The position numbers and the translations under genes were made by a program. This document shows positions 45,750-54,421 of a stretch of 64,000 nucleotides of DNA, piece after piece (the first letter of the stretch is position 1; each line of letters begins with the position of its first letter). This DNA is from Blastococcus sp. Marseille-P5729 (lineage in GTDB: Bacteria > Actinomycetota > Actinomycetes > Mycobacteriales > Antricoccaceae). The stretch is from contig NZ_OMPO01000002.1 of assembly GCF_900292035.1 (NCBI RefSeq), forward strand, positions 248,001-312,000, read 5' to 3'. The notes under the pieces were generated by a model that saw nothing but the letters and a program-made list of their open reading frames with translations, had not been told where the DNA came from and ran no database searches.

Positions 45750-46733
45750 ATGCCCTTCCGTCACCCGCGCGTCACAGTCGTGATCGTGACATGGAACCAG
45801 GCGGATCTGGTCTGCGAGGCCATCCGGTCGGTGCGGAGGCAGACCGTTCCCGCACACATCCTGGTCGTCGACAACGCCTCCTCCGACGGAACCACGGACC
45901 GCATCGCTGCGGAACACCCCGATGTACACATCCTTCGACTCGCGTCGAATACCGGATTCGCCGGGGGCGTGGCTGTTGCACTCGAGGAGGTCACCACCGA
46001 GCTGGTGGCCTTCCTGAACAACGACGCGACGGCCGACCCGTCGTGGCTAGAGGCGTCGATTGCAGCGCTAGACGCCGACCCGCAGGCCGCATCAGTCGCC
46101 GCCCGAATGCTCCTGACTGACCAGCCTGATCGGGTGAACAACGCTGGTGTCGTGCTGCTGCGCAGTCTGTACGGAGCCGACCGCGGTCTGGGGGAGATCA
46201 ACGACAGCCGTTTCGGGTCGGCTGTGGAGGTCTTTGCCGCTTCCGGCGGAGCCGCTGTTCTGCGGCGGTTGCCGGTGCTGGCGGCAGGCGGGATCGATCC
46301 GAGCTACTTCATGTACTACGAGGACGTCGACCTCGGCTGGCGGCTTCGGCTCGCCGGCTGGCGAGCGATCTACTGCCCCGATGCGATCGTGTGGCACCGC
46401 CACGCTGCGTCCTCCAAGCCGGGGTCGGCCACGTTCGCACTGTGGACCGAACGAAACCGGCTCATCACCCTGGCGCGCAATGCGCCGCTCGACGTGTTCG
46501 TCCAAGCACTGGGCCGGTTCGTTCTGACCACTGTCTCGCTCGGCATCTCGTCCCTGCGTCGGGGCGTACCCGATGTGGCAGTGTTCAGCCCTTCGTTGCG
46601 GCTGCGGATCCTTGCCGCGACGCTCCGCCGGCTCCCGTCAACGTTCGCCACCCGCCCACCGTCGTCACGCCGGCGGGAGGTGCTGCGGCGTTGGCGGGGC
46701 GTCGGCAGCCACGAGCTCGGAGGCGCCACATGA
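45750..46733 (+). CDS. GT2 glycosyltransferase
   Basis: 327 aa family-2 enzyme: VVIVTWNQADLVCEAIRSV, VVDNASSDGTTDRIA, FLNNDATADPSW, YFMYYEDVDLGWRLRLAGW, then a helical tail. Resembles rhamnosyl/galactofuranosyl-type GT2 proteins such as WbbL, but there is a distinct copy here. ATG is leaderless; the gene is coupled by ATGA to the following GT4. Confidence 0.85.
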   Translation: MPFRHPRVTVVIVTWNQADLVCEAIRSVRRQTVPAHILVVDNASSDGTTDRIAAEHPDVHILRLASNTGFAGGVAVALEEVTTELVAFLNNDATADPSWLEASIAALDADPQAASVAARMLLTDQPDRVNNAGVVLLRSLYGADRGLGEINDSRFGSAVEVFAASGGAAVLRRLPVLAAGGIDPSYFMYYEDVDLGWRLRLAGWRAIYCPDAIVWHRHAASSKPGSATFALWTERNRLITLARNAPLDVFVQALGRFVLTTVSLGISSLRRGVPDVAVFSPSLRLRILAATLRRLPSTFATRPPSSRRREVLRRWRGVGSHELGGAT

Positions 46734-47815
46734 GGATCGCGCTCGACTGCACCCCGTTACTCGGGCCACGCACCGGGGTCGGAAACTACACAGCGAACGT
46801 GCTCGCCCAGCTCGCGGCTGCGCACCCCGAGGACCAATGGACCGCGACGGCGTTCACGGTGCGCGGGAACGACCTGCTCGCGCGGGTACCCGCAGGCGTT
46901 CAGACACGTACACGGCCGGCGCCCGCTCGGGCGCTTCGTCAGCTGTGGCGCCGAACCACCCTGCCTCCGGTCGAGCTTTTCACCGGTCGGCAGGATGTCT
47001 TTCACGCCACGAACTTCGTCAGTCCCCCAGCCTGTCGAGCCGCCCAGGTCCTGACCATCCACGACCTTGCCTACCTCACCCATCCGGCCACCGTAAATGC
47101 GCGGTCGCGTGCGTACGTCGACCTGGTGCCGTTGTCCATCCGTCGCTCGCGGGTGGTGTGCACGCCCAGTCGGGCCGTCGCCGACCAGGTTCGGGAGGCC
47201 TACCGAGTCCCGACTGAATCAGTCGTGGCAACTCCGCTCGGCGTTGATGCGTCCTGGTTCTGCGTTCAGCCGGATGAACGCGTGCGCCGGGCGCACTCAT
47301 TGCCGACCAGCTATCTCCTCGCGGTCGGAACCCTAGAGCCGCGCAAGAACCTCCAACGGTTGATTGATGCCTACGCGGTCGCCGGCGACCAGCCGCCGCT
47401 GGTGCTGGCCGGGGCGGCTGGGTGGGGCACGGAACTCGACACCAGCGCGGTCCCAGTCGGCCGGCTCATCCAAACCGGTCGCCTACCGTTCGCCGATCTT
47501 CAGGCGGTCGTCGCAGGCGCGGCAGGCCTGCTGATGCCCTCTCTGGAGGAGGGGTTTGGGTTGCCCACGATCGAGGCGTTGGCGTGCGGCGTGCCGGTCC
47601 TTGCCTCCGACATCGCGGTGTTCCGCGAGGTACTGGACGACCAGGCGACCTTGGTGGATCCGTTGGAGGTCGAGTCGATCGCCGCGGGCATCGATCAACT
47701 AGTGCGAGAGCCGCAAGGCACGGCCACCTCGCGCCGCGAGAGAGCTGCCGGCTTCAGCTGGACACAGTGCGCGGTTCGCACATACGCGGCTTACCAGCGA
47801 GCGCTGGAGGGCTGA
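46730..47815 (+). CDS. GT4 glycosyltransferase
   Basis: 361 aa GT-B enzyme. Starts MRIALDCTPLLGPRTGVGNYT; AVGTLEPRKNLQRLIDAYA and MPSLEEGFGLPTIEALACGVPV are the family signatures. Substrate unknown. Its stop is 6 bp from the convergent rmlD stop. Sixth glycan-related gene in the locus; see the island finding. Confidence 0.85.
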   Translation: MRIALDCTPLLGPRTGVGNYTANVLAQLAAAHPEDQWTATAFTVRGNDLLARVPAGVQTRTRPAPARALRQLWRRTTLPPVELFTGRQDVFHATNFVSPPACRAAQVLTIHDLAYLTHPATVNARSRAYVDLVPLSIRRSRVVCTPSRAVADQVREAYRVPTESVVATPLGVDASWFCVQPDERVRRAHSLPTSYLLAVGTLEPRKNLQRLIDAYAVAGDQPPLVLAGAAGWGTELDTSAVPVGRLIQTGRLPFADLQAVVAGAAGLLMPSLEEGFGLPTIEALACGVPVLASDIAVFREVLDDQATLVDPLEVESIAAGIDQLVREPQGTATSRRERAAGFSWTQCAVRTYAAYQRALEG

Positions 47816-47821
47816 GTGGGA

Positions 47822-48766
47822 TCAACCCTCGCGCAGAGCAGCACCGTCCCGCTGGAACGCTTCTGCGAGCGCTTCACGCCAGCCGGGCATCGGGCTGAGG
47901 CCTGCGGCGTTCCACTCATCATGAGAGAGCACCGAGTACTGCGGGCGCCGGGCCGGACGGGCGAACGCGTCGGAGGTCGTCGGCTGGACCCGCTGCGGAT
48001 CGAGGCCGTTCTGCTCGAAGATCGCGCGGGCGAACTCGAACCACGAGCACTGGCCGCCCCCTGTGCAGTGGTAGTAGCCGGCTGGAGCGTTGCCAACGGC
48101 GAGTTCCACGAGCCCGTGAGCCAGATGTCGGGTCCACGTGGGCGAACCAACTTGGTCGTCAACGACCGAGAGAGTCTCACGTTCACCGGCCAGCCGCAGC
48201 ATTGACCTGACGAAGTTCGGCCCGTATGCGCCGTATACCCAGGCCGTACGCACAACGTAGGCAGAATCGGGCGCGATCTTCCGGATGGCCTTGTCGCCGG
48301 CGTCCTTGGTGCGCCCATAAGCGGTGCTGGGCTGCGTGAGGTCATCCGGCCGATAGGGTTCATCGGCGTCACCGGCGAACGTGTAGTCGGTAGAGACGTG
48401 GATGAGCCTGCACCGTCCTGCGATCGCCTTGGCAATGTTACTTGGGCCGTCGGCATTGACGGCGTATGCCGTCCGCTCGTCGGACTCCGCGGCATCGACT
48501 GCCGTGTAGGCGGCCGTATTGATCACCACAGCCTTACCGGGTGTCGCCGCCCTCAGCCATTCGTCGACCAACGAACGGGTCGATCCCGCATCAGTGATGT
48601 CGAGCTGCTCGACGTCCAGACCAACGAGCGCAGGCTCGCCCAGCCCGTCCTCGGCCAACAGTTTCACCAACTCGGTCCCGAGCTGACCTTGCGCACCGAC
48701 CACTAGGAACCGGTGATCGGCGAGGACTGCGCGAACGTCAGGCGCGAGTGTAAGTGAGGCCACCAT
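47822..48766 (-). CDS. rmlD: dTDP-4-dehydrorhamnose reductase
   Basis: 314 aa from ATG 48766 (316 from ATG 48772). NAD(P) fold HRFLVVGAQGQLGTELVKLL, NTAAYTAVDAAESDERTAYAVNADG, STDYTFAGDADEPYRPDD, and AYGRTKDAGDKAI with the catalytic Tyr-Lys. Last step to dTDP-L-rhamnose, donor for WbbL. Equivalent to Rv3266c. The minus-strand TATATT (48775-48780) is 8 nt from ATG 48766 and 2 nt from ATG 48772, so the inner start is favoured as leaderless. Confidence 0.95.
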   Translation of the reverse strand: MVASLTLAPDVRAVLADHRFLVVGAQGQLGTELVKLLAEDGLGEPALVGLDVEQLDITDAGSTRSLVDEWLRAATPGKAVVINTAAYTAVDAAESDERTAYAVNADGPSNIAKAIAGRCRLIHVSTDYTFAGDADEPYRPDDLTQPSTAYGRTKDAGDKAIRKIAPDSAYVVRTAWVYGAYGPNFVRSMLRLAGERETLSVVDDQVGSPTWTRHLAHGLVELAVGNAPAGYYHCTGGGQCSWFEFARAIFEQNGLDPQRVQPTTSDAFARPARRPQYSVLSHDEWNAAGLSPMPGWREALAEAFQRDGAALREG

Positions 48767-48774
48767 CGCCATCG

Positions 48775-48780
48775 AATATA
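48775..48780 (-). promoter_or_regulatory. -10 element upstream of rmlD
   Basis: TATATT on the minus strand, the best -10 in this divergent gap with the LCP gene (48972). It decides in favour of the second ATG as the start. Confidence 0.5.
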
Positions 48781-48971
48781 GTGTGTCCTACGGCAACCGT
48801 TCGCGCCATTCGGAGAAAGTGGCGCTCCCCCACTAGCGAGCGGTGGTCGCACGGTCTGAGCTAATCGGGATCTCGCTCTCAGCGTGCAATGCTGGTGTCT
48901 CGCCGCAGCCCGCTGCGGTTCGCAGCAATCTACCGCCTGCGCCATGTGGATGAACACGTCTCGGAGGTCAC

Positions 48972-50492
48972 GTGAAGGACGAGCCCGTCGATGAGCGCCC
49001 GCTTCCGCCCGAGCTCGATCCTCGATCAGGCATGGGCGCCGCCCCGCGTCGCCGTTCCGCACAGAAGCCGGCGCCCTGGGTCAAAGTCGTACGCGGTATC
49101 GCGGGCGTGTTGTCCGTGCTGCTACTGGCCGGTGCGGCGTACGGCACGTCGTTGATGAACCGCGCTCATTCCGGCTCGGGCACGCTGGCCGGCACCGAGG
49201 GTGAACATAACTCCGACCGACTCGGCAACCACGAGGACATCAACATTCTCGTGGTCGGCAACGACTCGCGGGCCGGATATACCCAGGAGCAGCTCGATCA
49301 GCTGAGCACCACCCAAGAGGAAACGCTTGCGACCGACACGATCATGCTGATCCACGTGCCCGCCAACGGCACCCGGATCCGCGTGGTGTCCTTCCCCCGC
49401 GATTCCTGGGTCTCGATTCCGGATATGGGCTCGAAACACAAGATCAACGCCGCCTACGTGAACGGGTACTACTCGCTGCCGGACGACGCTGCCGAAGAGC
49501 AACGTCAGGCCGCCGGCCAGGCCTACCTGATCAATACGGTCAGCCAGCTCTCAGGGCTCAAGATCGACCACTACGTGGAGGTGACCCTGCTCGGCTTCTA
49601 CGACCTCACCAACGCGCTCGGCGGCGTCGAGGTCAATCTCTGCGCCCCGTCGAAGGACCCCTCGGGTGATTCCGGGGCCGACTTCCCGGCCGGCAAGCAG
49701 GTGCTGGAGGGCCAGGAGGCACTCAGCTTCGTGCGCCAGCGCAAGGGCCTGGAGGGCGGCGATCTCGGTCGCATCAAGCGCCAGCAGTACTTCTTCGGCG
49801 CCGTCATCCGGCAGGTGCTGGATCAGGGGCTGCTCGACCTGGTCAACGTCGGCAAGCTGACCAACATCATCGATGCCCTCTCGGGAACGATTCGCTACGA
49901 CCAGAACCTGGACCCGATCGCGCTGGCGGACCAGATGAGCAACATCGCGGCGGGCAACGTCGAGTTCATGACGATCCCGCTCGCCGAGAACTACGAGGAG
50001 AAGATCGACGGCATGGACGTCGTCATCCCCGCCGATCAGGCCGTGCTGGACAAGTTCTTCGACACATTGTCCGCCGAAGGCACCGACGACGATGCCGCGG
50101 GCTCGTCCGCCCCGGAGGCCCCCGCTACCGTCGACCCGAAGTCGGTCACCCTCGACGTCTACAACGGCACCGAGGTCGAGGGGGCTCAGCAGACCGTCGC
50201 CGACGAGCTCTCGGCGCAGGGCTTCCAGATCGAGAACACCCTCACCGCCTACACCACCGACTACGCCGCGAGCATCGTGCAGTACCCGGCCGGCATGGAG
50301 AAGGAGGCCAACACGGTCGCTGCCGCCGTGCCCGGGGCAACCGTCGAGGAATCCGACCAGGTCGACAAGGTGCTGCTGATCGTCGGGCAGAACTACCCGG
50401 GGCTGCTGCCTGAGGCGCCCCCGCAGACCGAGACCCCCGCCCCCGAGCCGACCGAGCCGGCGACCGCCGCGGACGAGGGCTGCATCAACTGA
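48972..50492 (+). CDS. LytR-CpsA-Psr (LCP) family glycopolymer ligase
   Basis: 506 aa. N-terminal cytoplasmic tail, membrane segment VVRGIAGVLSVLLLAGAAYG (about 39-58), LCP domain with DSRAGYTQEQ, ATDTIMLIHVPANG, VVSFPRDSWVSIPDMG, KINAAYVNGY and FVRQRKGLEGGDLGRIKRQQ (the phosphate-contact Arg), then a LytR_C domain (VTLDVYNGTEVEGAQQTVADEL) and a Pro-rich end. Moves prenyl-linked glycans onto peptidoglycan; the glycans made next door are the likely substrates. GTG start with GGAGGTCAC immediately before. Confidence 0.93.
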   Translation: MKDEPVDERPLPPELDPRSGMGAAPRRRSAQKPAPWVKVVRGIAGVLSVLLLAGAAYGTSLMNRAHSGSGTLAGTEGEHNSDRLGNHEDINILVVGNDSRAGYTQEQLDQLSTTQEETLATDTIMLIHVPANGTRIRVVSFPRDSWVSIPDMGSKHKINAAYVNGYYSLPDDAAEEQRQAAGQAYLINTVSQLSGLKIDHYVEVTLLGFYDLTNALGGVEVNLCAPSKDPSGDSGADFPAGKQVLEGQEALSFVRQRKGLEGGDLGRIKRQQYFFGAVIRQVLDQGLLDLVNVGKLTNIIDALSGTIRYDQNLDPIALADQMSNIAAGNVEFMTIPLAENYEEKIDGMDVVIPADQAVLDKFFDTLSAEGTDDDAAGSSAPEAPATVDPKSVTLDVYNGTEVEGAQQTVADELSAQGFQIENTLTAYTTDYAASIVQYPAGMEKEANTVAAAVPGATVEESDQVDKVLLIVGQNYPGLLPEAPPQTETPAPEPTEPATAADEGCIN

Positions 50493-51253
50493 TGACGGCC
50501 ACGCTGTCAGCCCTGCTCGACGCCGCGATCGCCCGCGACCCCGCCCGGCCGCTAGTCACCTACTACGACCGTGACAGCGGCGAGCGCACCGAGCTGTCCG
50601 GCACCACCTTCGCCAACTGGGTTGCCAAGTCCGCCAACCTGCTGCGCGACGACCTCGACGTCCACGCGGGATCGACCGTCGCGCTGGCGCTGCCGATGCA
50701 CTGGCACCAGATCGTGCTGGCGTTTGCCACGTGGGCGGTCGGTGGCTGCGTGAGCGAGTCGCCGCAGGACTCCCCCGACGTCCTCGTGATGTCGCCGGGC
50801 CGGCTCATGGAGCTGGCGGACGCCGACGCCGGCGAGCTGCTCGTGAGCAGCCTGGACCCGATGGGCCGCGCGCTGGAGCCGCGCCCGGACCACGTCTTGG
50901 ACTACACCAGCGAGGTGCGAGTACACCCCGACGCCTTCGCGGGAGCACCCATCGACCCGTCGGCGCCGGCGTACGCCGGAGGCTCGATCGTGCTCGACCA
51001 CGCACATGCCGCGCAGACCGCGTTGGAGCTCGCCGAGCGGCTGTCGGTCGGCGAGGGCACCCGGCTGCTGGTTCCGGCCGACGCCCCGGCCGAGGCCGGG
51101 TTGCTCGGCTGGGCGGTGCCGCCGCTGGTCGCCGGGGGCTCGCTCGTGCTGGTGCGCGCGGGCGACGACGCCGACGCTCAGCAGTGGCGGGCGCGGGTTT
51201 CGGAGCAGGAGGGCGTGAGCGCCGTTCTCGGCTCGCCCGGAGTCGCTGGGTAG
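50492..51253 (+). CDS. TIGR03089 family protein (Rv3268-like)
   Basis: 253 aa. Resembles the N-terminal part of AMP-binding (acyl-CoA synthetase) enzymes: LVTYYDRDSGERTELSGTTFANWVAKSANLL and VALALPMHWHQIVLAFATW, but without the adenylate motifs YTSGTTGxPK and C-terminal domain. Function unknown; follows the LCP gene in many actinobacteria. ATG overlaps the LCP stop (TGATG). Confidence 0.85.
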   Translation: MTATLSALLDAAIARDPARPLVTYYDRDSGERTELSGTTFANWVAKSANLLRDDLDVHAGSTVALALPMHWHQIVLAFATWAVGGCVSESPQDSPDVLVMSPGRLMELADADAGELLVSSLDPMGRALEPRPDHVLDYTSEVRVHPDAFAGAPIDPSAPAYAGGSIVLDHAHAAQTALELAERLSVGEGTRLLVPADAPAEAGLLGWAVPPLVAGGSLVLVRAGDDADAQQWRARVSEQEGVSAVLGSPGVAG

Positions 51254-51333
51254 GCGTCCGACCCGGCCGGTGTGACCGGTCAGACATAATGGCGGCACGC
51301 GTTCGGCCCGACCGGCCGCACGCAAGCACCCAG

Positions 51334-51395
51334 CACCCGTTGTGTTGTGCCGCTTTCGGGAAATGACGCCCGAAAGTGCCACACAACAACGGGTG
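51334..51395. repeat. long imperfect palindrome upstream of scoA
   Basis: 27-nt arms (51334-51360 and 51369-51395) match at 23 of 27 positions, with an 8-nt loop AAATGACG. Inner arms are CTTTCGGG and CCCGAAAG. Lies in the 170-bp gap between the TIGR03089 gene and scoA. It could be a terminator plus attenuator, or a palindromic mobile element. Confidence 0.75.
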
Positions 51396-51423
51396 AAATC
51401 GTCACCCCTCACAAGGAGCAGCA

Positions 51424-52176
51424 ATGGACAAAGTCGTCCAGAGCGCTGCCGAGGCTGTGGCCGACATCGGCGATGGGGCCTCCATCGCCGTGGGCGGCTT
51501 CGGGCTCTGCGGCGTACCGCAAGACCTGATCGATGCCCTCCGCGAGAAGGGCTCGGGCGATCTGACCGTAATCAGCAACAACTGCGGCATCGACGGCGAC
51601 GGGCTCGGCGTACTGCTCGAGGACAAGAAGATCAGCAAGGTCATCGCCTCGTACGTCGGCGAGAACAAGGCCTTCGCGCAGCAGTACCTCACCGGCGTCC
51701 TTGAGCTTGAGCTCACCCCGCAGGGCACCATCGCCGAGCGGCTGCGGGCCGGCGGCGTGGGCATCCCCGGGTTCTACACCGTCACTGGGGCCGGTACCTG
51801 GGTGGCCGAAGGCGGCATCCCCACCAAGTACGACTCCGACGGCAACGTCGTGAAGACCTCGGCTCCGAAGGAGACCAAGGAGTTCGACGGCAAGCAGTAC
51901 GTCCTCGAGACGGCGATCGTCTCGGACTTCGCGCTGGTGAAGGCCGCCAAGGCCGACCGGCACGGGAACCTCGTGTTCAACGAGTCGGCGCGCAACTTCA
52001 ACCCGCCGGCGGCGATGTCGGGCAAGGTCTGCATCGTCGAGGCCGAGGAGATCGTCGAGCCCGGCCGGATCGACCCGGACGCCGTCCACCTGCCCGGCGT
52101 CTACGTGCACCGCATCATCCAGTCGAGCGGCCGTAAGCCGATCGAGAAGCGCACCACCCGCCCGAAGGAGGCCTAG
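51424..52176 (+). CDS. scoA: 3-oxoacid CoA-transferase subunit A
   Basis: 250 aa. [11 protein letters not shown]-type start ([15 protein letters not shown]), [15 protein letters not shown], and the [26 protein letters not shown] region. With subunit B it exchanges CoA between succinyl-CoA and acetoacetate. ATG with AAGGAG 6 nt upstream. Subunit B begins 3 bp after its stop. Confidence 0.95.
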   Translation: MDKVVQSAAEAVADIGDGASIAVGGFGLCGVPQDLIDALREKGSGDLTVISNNCGIDGDGLGVLLEDKKISKVIASYVGENKAFAQQYLTGVLELELTPQGTIAERLRAGGVGIPGFYTVTGAGTWVAEGGIPTKYDSDGNVVKTSAPKETKEFDGKQYVLETAIVSDFALVKAAKADRHGNLVFNESARNFNPPAAMSGKVCIVEAEEIVEPGRIDPDAVHLPGVYVHRIIQSSGRKPIEKRTTRPKEA

Positions 52177-52178
52177 CC

Positions 52179-52811
52179 ATGGCGTGGGACCGCAACCAGA
52201 TGGCCGCGCGCGCCGCTGCCGAGCTCGAGGACGGGCAGTACGTCAACCTCGGCATCGGCATGCCGACGCTCGTCCCCAACCACATCCCAGAGGGAGTGAC
52301 CGTCACGCTCCAGAGCGAGAACGGCATCCTCGGTCTGGGCCCCTACCCGTACGAGGGCGAGGAGGACGGCGATCTGATCAACGCCGGCAAGGAGACCGTC
52401 ACGGTGCTGCCGGGCTCGTCCTTCTTCGACTCCTCCACCAGCTTCGGGATGATCCGCGGCGGCAAGATCGACGCCGCGATCCTCGGCGCCATGCAGGTCG
52501 CCGAGAACGGCGACCTCGCGAACTGGATGATCCCCGGGAAGATGGTCAAGGGCATGGGCGGTGCGATGGACCTGGTGCACGGCGCCAAGAAGGTCATCGT
52601 GCTGATGGAGCACACCGCCAAGGGCGATTTCAAGATCGTCAACCAGTGCTCGCTGCCGCTGACCGGCAAGGGCGTCGTCCACCGGATCATCACCGACCTG
52701 TGCGTCATCGACGTGACCACGAAGGGCCTCGAGCTGGTCGAGCTCGCCCCCGACGTCACCGTCGAGGAGGTCCAGAAGGCCACCGAGCCCGAACTCATAG
52801 TTTCCGTCTGA
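52179..52811 (+). CDS. scoB: 3-oxoacid CoA-transferase subunit B
   Basis: 210 aa. [20 protein letters not shown], catalytic Glu in [11 protein letters not shown], and [19 protein letters not shown]. Forms the active enzyme with ScoA. ATG with GAAGGAGG upstream. Convergent on the MFS gene with a strong hairpin between. Confidence 0.95.
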   Translation: MAWDRNQMAARAAAELEDGQYVNLGIGMPTLVPNHIPEGVTVTLQSENGILGLGPYPYEGEEDGDLINAGKETVTVLPGSSFFDSSTSFGMIRGGKIDAAILGAMQVAENGDLANWMIPGKMVKGMGGAMDLVHGAKKVIVLMEHTAKGDFKIVNQCSLPLTGKGVVHRIITDLCVIDVTTKGLELVELAPDVTVEEVQKATEPELIVSV

Positions 52812-52819
52812 CGAGCTTG

Positions 52820-52866
52820 GGGGCAGTGGAGCACGCTAACCACCCGATAACGTGCTCCACCGCCCC
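52820..52866. repeat. palindromic element A between scoB and MFS gene
   Basis: 16-bp arms GGGGCAGTGGAGCACG (52820-52835) and CGTGCTCCACCGCCCC (52851-52866) with one mismatch and a 15-nt loop, between convergent stops. It shares the core GCAGTGGAGCACG with element B at 54345. Position fits a bidirectional terminator, but the conserved sequence suggests a repeat family. Confidence 0.85.
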
Positions 52867-52880
52867 GCGGAACCGAGCAG

Positions 52881-54221
52881 CTACTGGAGGCGGACGCCGC
52901 GGGTTTCCACGCCGATGAACCACGCGCAGCCGGCCGCGAGGACGAAGCAGCCCGCGAACACGGTGAGCGCGATCGGCAGACTGCCGGTCACCAGCAATGA
53001 GCCGACGGACGGCGAAATGACGCTGGCCAGCCGCGCCGAGCTGCTGGCCATCCCCATGCCGGTCGTGCGGACCTCGGTCGGAAACAGCTCGGGCGTATAG
53101 GCATACACCGCACCCCATGCCCCCAGCAGCGCGAACGACATCAGGGCGGACGACGCCAGCACCCCGCCGGAGGAGTCCGCGCCCAGGAACAGGTACACCC
53201 CCACCGCGCTAGTCAGTAGAAAGCCGGTGACAGTCGCCCGTCGTCCGACCCGGTCGACCAGCCACGAGGCGAGGAAGTAGCCGGGCACCTGGGCCAGCGC
53301 CAGCAGCAGCGTCGTCCGGTAGACGGCGCCGAGCTCCATCCCCTGCAAACGCAGATAGCTCGGCAGCCAGGAGAAGATGCCGTAGTAGCCCAGGCTCAGC
53401 CCAAACCAGACGCCCGCGAGCAGCACCGTCCGCCGCGCCAGCTCGCCCCGGAACAGGCCCGCCACCCGCACCCGCTGTGTGGCGGCCGGGGTCGACAGAT
53501 CGGGAAAGTCGACCGGCTTGCCGTTGCTGCGGGCCAACCGCTCGATCGCCCCCCGCGCCTGCCGGGGATGTCCGCGGGTGAGCAGCGACCGCGGCGAGTC
53601 CGGGACGCCGATCCGTGCCACCAGCCCTACCAGGCCGGGCAGCGCGGCGATCGCCAGCAGCCACCGCCAGGCCTCCTCGGGCGCCATCCGCGTCGAGAGG
53701 AACCACGCCAGTCCGGCCACCGCGATGGTGCCCAGGGCCCAGAAGCTCTCCAGGTAGACAAGGAAGCGACCGCGCCACACCGTGGGCACGAACTCGGCCA
53801 TCATCGCGTAGTCGACCGGCAGGGTGCCGCCGAGGGCGAAACCGGTCAGCACCCGGAAGATCACCAGGACGGTCAGGTTCGGCGAGAAGGCGCCGGCCAC
53901 CCCGAAGATCACTCCGAGCGCCACGGTCACCAGGAAGACGTTGCGGCGACCGATCCGGTCGGCCAACCACCCCCAGAACAACGCGCCAACGAGCATGCCT
54001 GCGAAGGTGGCGGTGAGCAGCACCGTCGCCATCCCGGCGCCGGGCGGGAGGCCGAAGGACGCGCTGACCCCCGGCAGCGCGAACGCCATGAGCAGCACCT
54101 CCATCGCGTCGGCGGCCCAGGTGAGCCCGCAGATGGCCAACAGCTGCCACTGAAAACGGCCCAGCCCGATACGGTCGACTGCCTCGTCGACGGAGATCGA
54201 GCCCGGTGGGGTGGTCGTCAC
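52881..54221 (-). CDS. MFS transporter (NiaP/SV2-like)
   Basis: 446 aa, 12 predicted membrane segments. Cytoplasmic loops [13 protein letters not shown] and [33 protein letters not shown] central loop, and [17 protein letters not shown] resemble the niacin/aromatic acid transporters of the sugar-porter type. Substrate unknown; adjacent to scoAB, possibly an organic acid. GTG start is 6 nt after CACAAT, a leaderless layout. Downstream hairpins on both sides. Confidence 0.88.
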   Translation of the reverse strand: MTTTPPGSISVDEAVDRIGLGRFQWQLLAICGLTWAADAMEVLLMAFALPGVSASFGLPPGAGMATVLLTATFAGMLVGALFWGWLADRIGRRNVFLVTVALGVIFGVAGAFSPNLTVLVIFRVLTGFALGGTLPVDYAMMAEFVPTVWRGRFLVYLESFWALGTIAVAGLAWFLSTRMAPEEAWRWLLAIAALPGLVGLVARIGVPDSPRSLLTRGHPRQARGAIERLARSNGKPVDFPDLSTPAATQRVRVAGLFRGELARRTVLLAGVWFGLSLGYYGIFSWLPSYLRLQGMELGAVYRTTLLLALAQVPGYFLASWLVDRVGRRATVTGFLLTSAVGVYLFLGADSSGGVLASSALMSFALLGAWGAVYAYTPELFPTEVRTTGMGMASSSARLASVISPSVGSLLVTGSLPIALTVFAGCFVLAAGCAWFIGVETRGVRLQ

Positions 54222-54227
54222 GAGCCC

Positions 54228-54233
54228 ATTGTG
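54228..54233 (-). promoter_or_regulatory. -10 element of a leaderless start (MFS)
   Basis: CACAAT on the minus strand, 6 nt before GTG 54221. Confidence 0.45.
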
Positions 54234-54344
54234 TCAGCCCGTCCAAACTCTCATGATGTGGGACCACGGTTCGCAGAATGGGAACCCCGGCCGGATCACG
54301 GAGGACATCGCCGTCCCCTTCGCCCGGTTCGCCCGTTGCGCAAT

Positions 54345-54399
54345 CTGCGGGGCAGTGAAGCACGCTGTGAGGCGATCAGCGTGCTCCACTGCCTCGCAG
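54345..54399. repeat. palindromic element B between acyl-CoA dehydrogenase and MFS gene
   Basis: 23-bp arms (54345-54367 and 54377-54399) with two mismatches and loop TGAGGCGAT. Same core as element A (GCAGTG-A/G-AGCACG). Lies 22 bp after the dehydrogenase stop (leftward). Confidence 0.85.
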
Positions 54400-54421
54400 A
54401 AGGTGTTCGAGGTACGTACGC

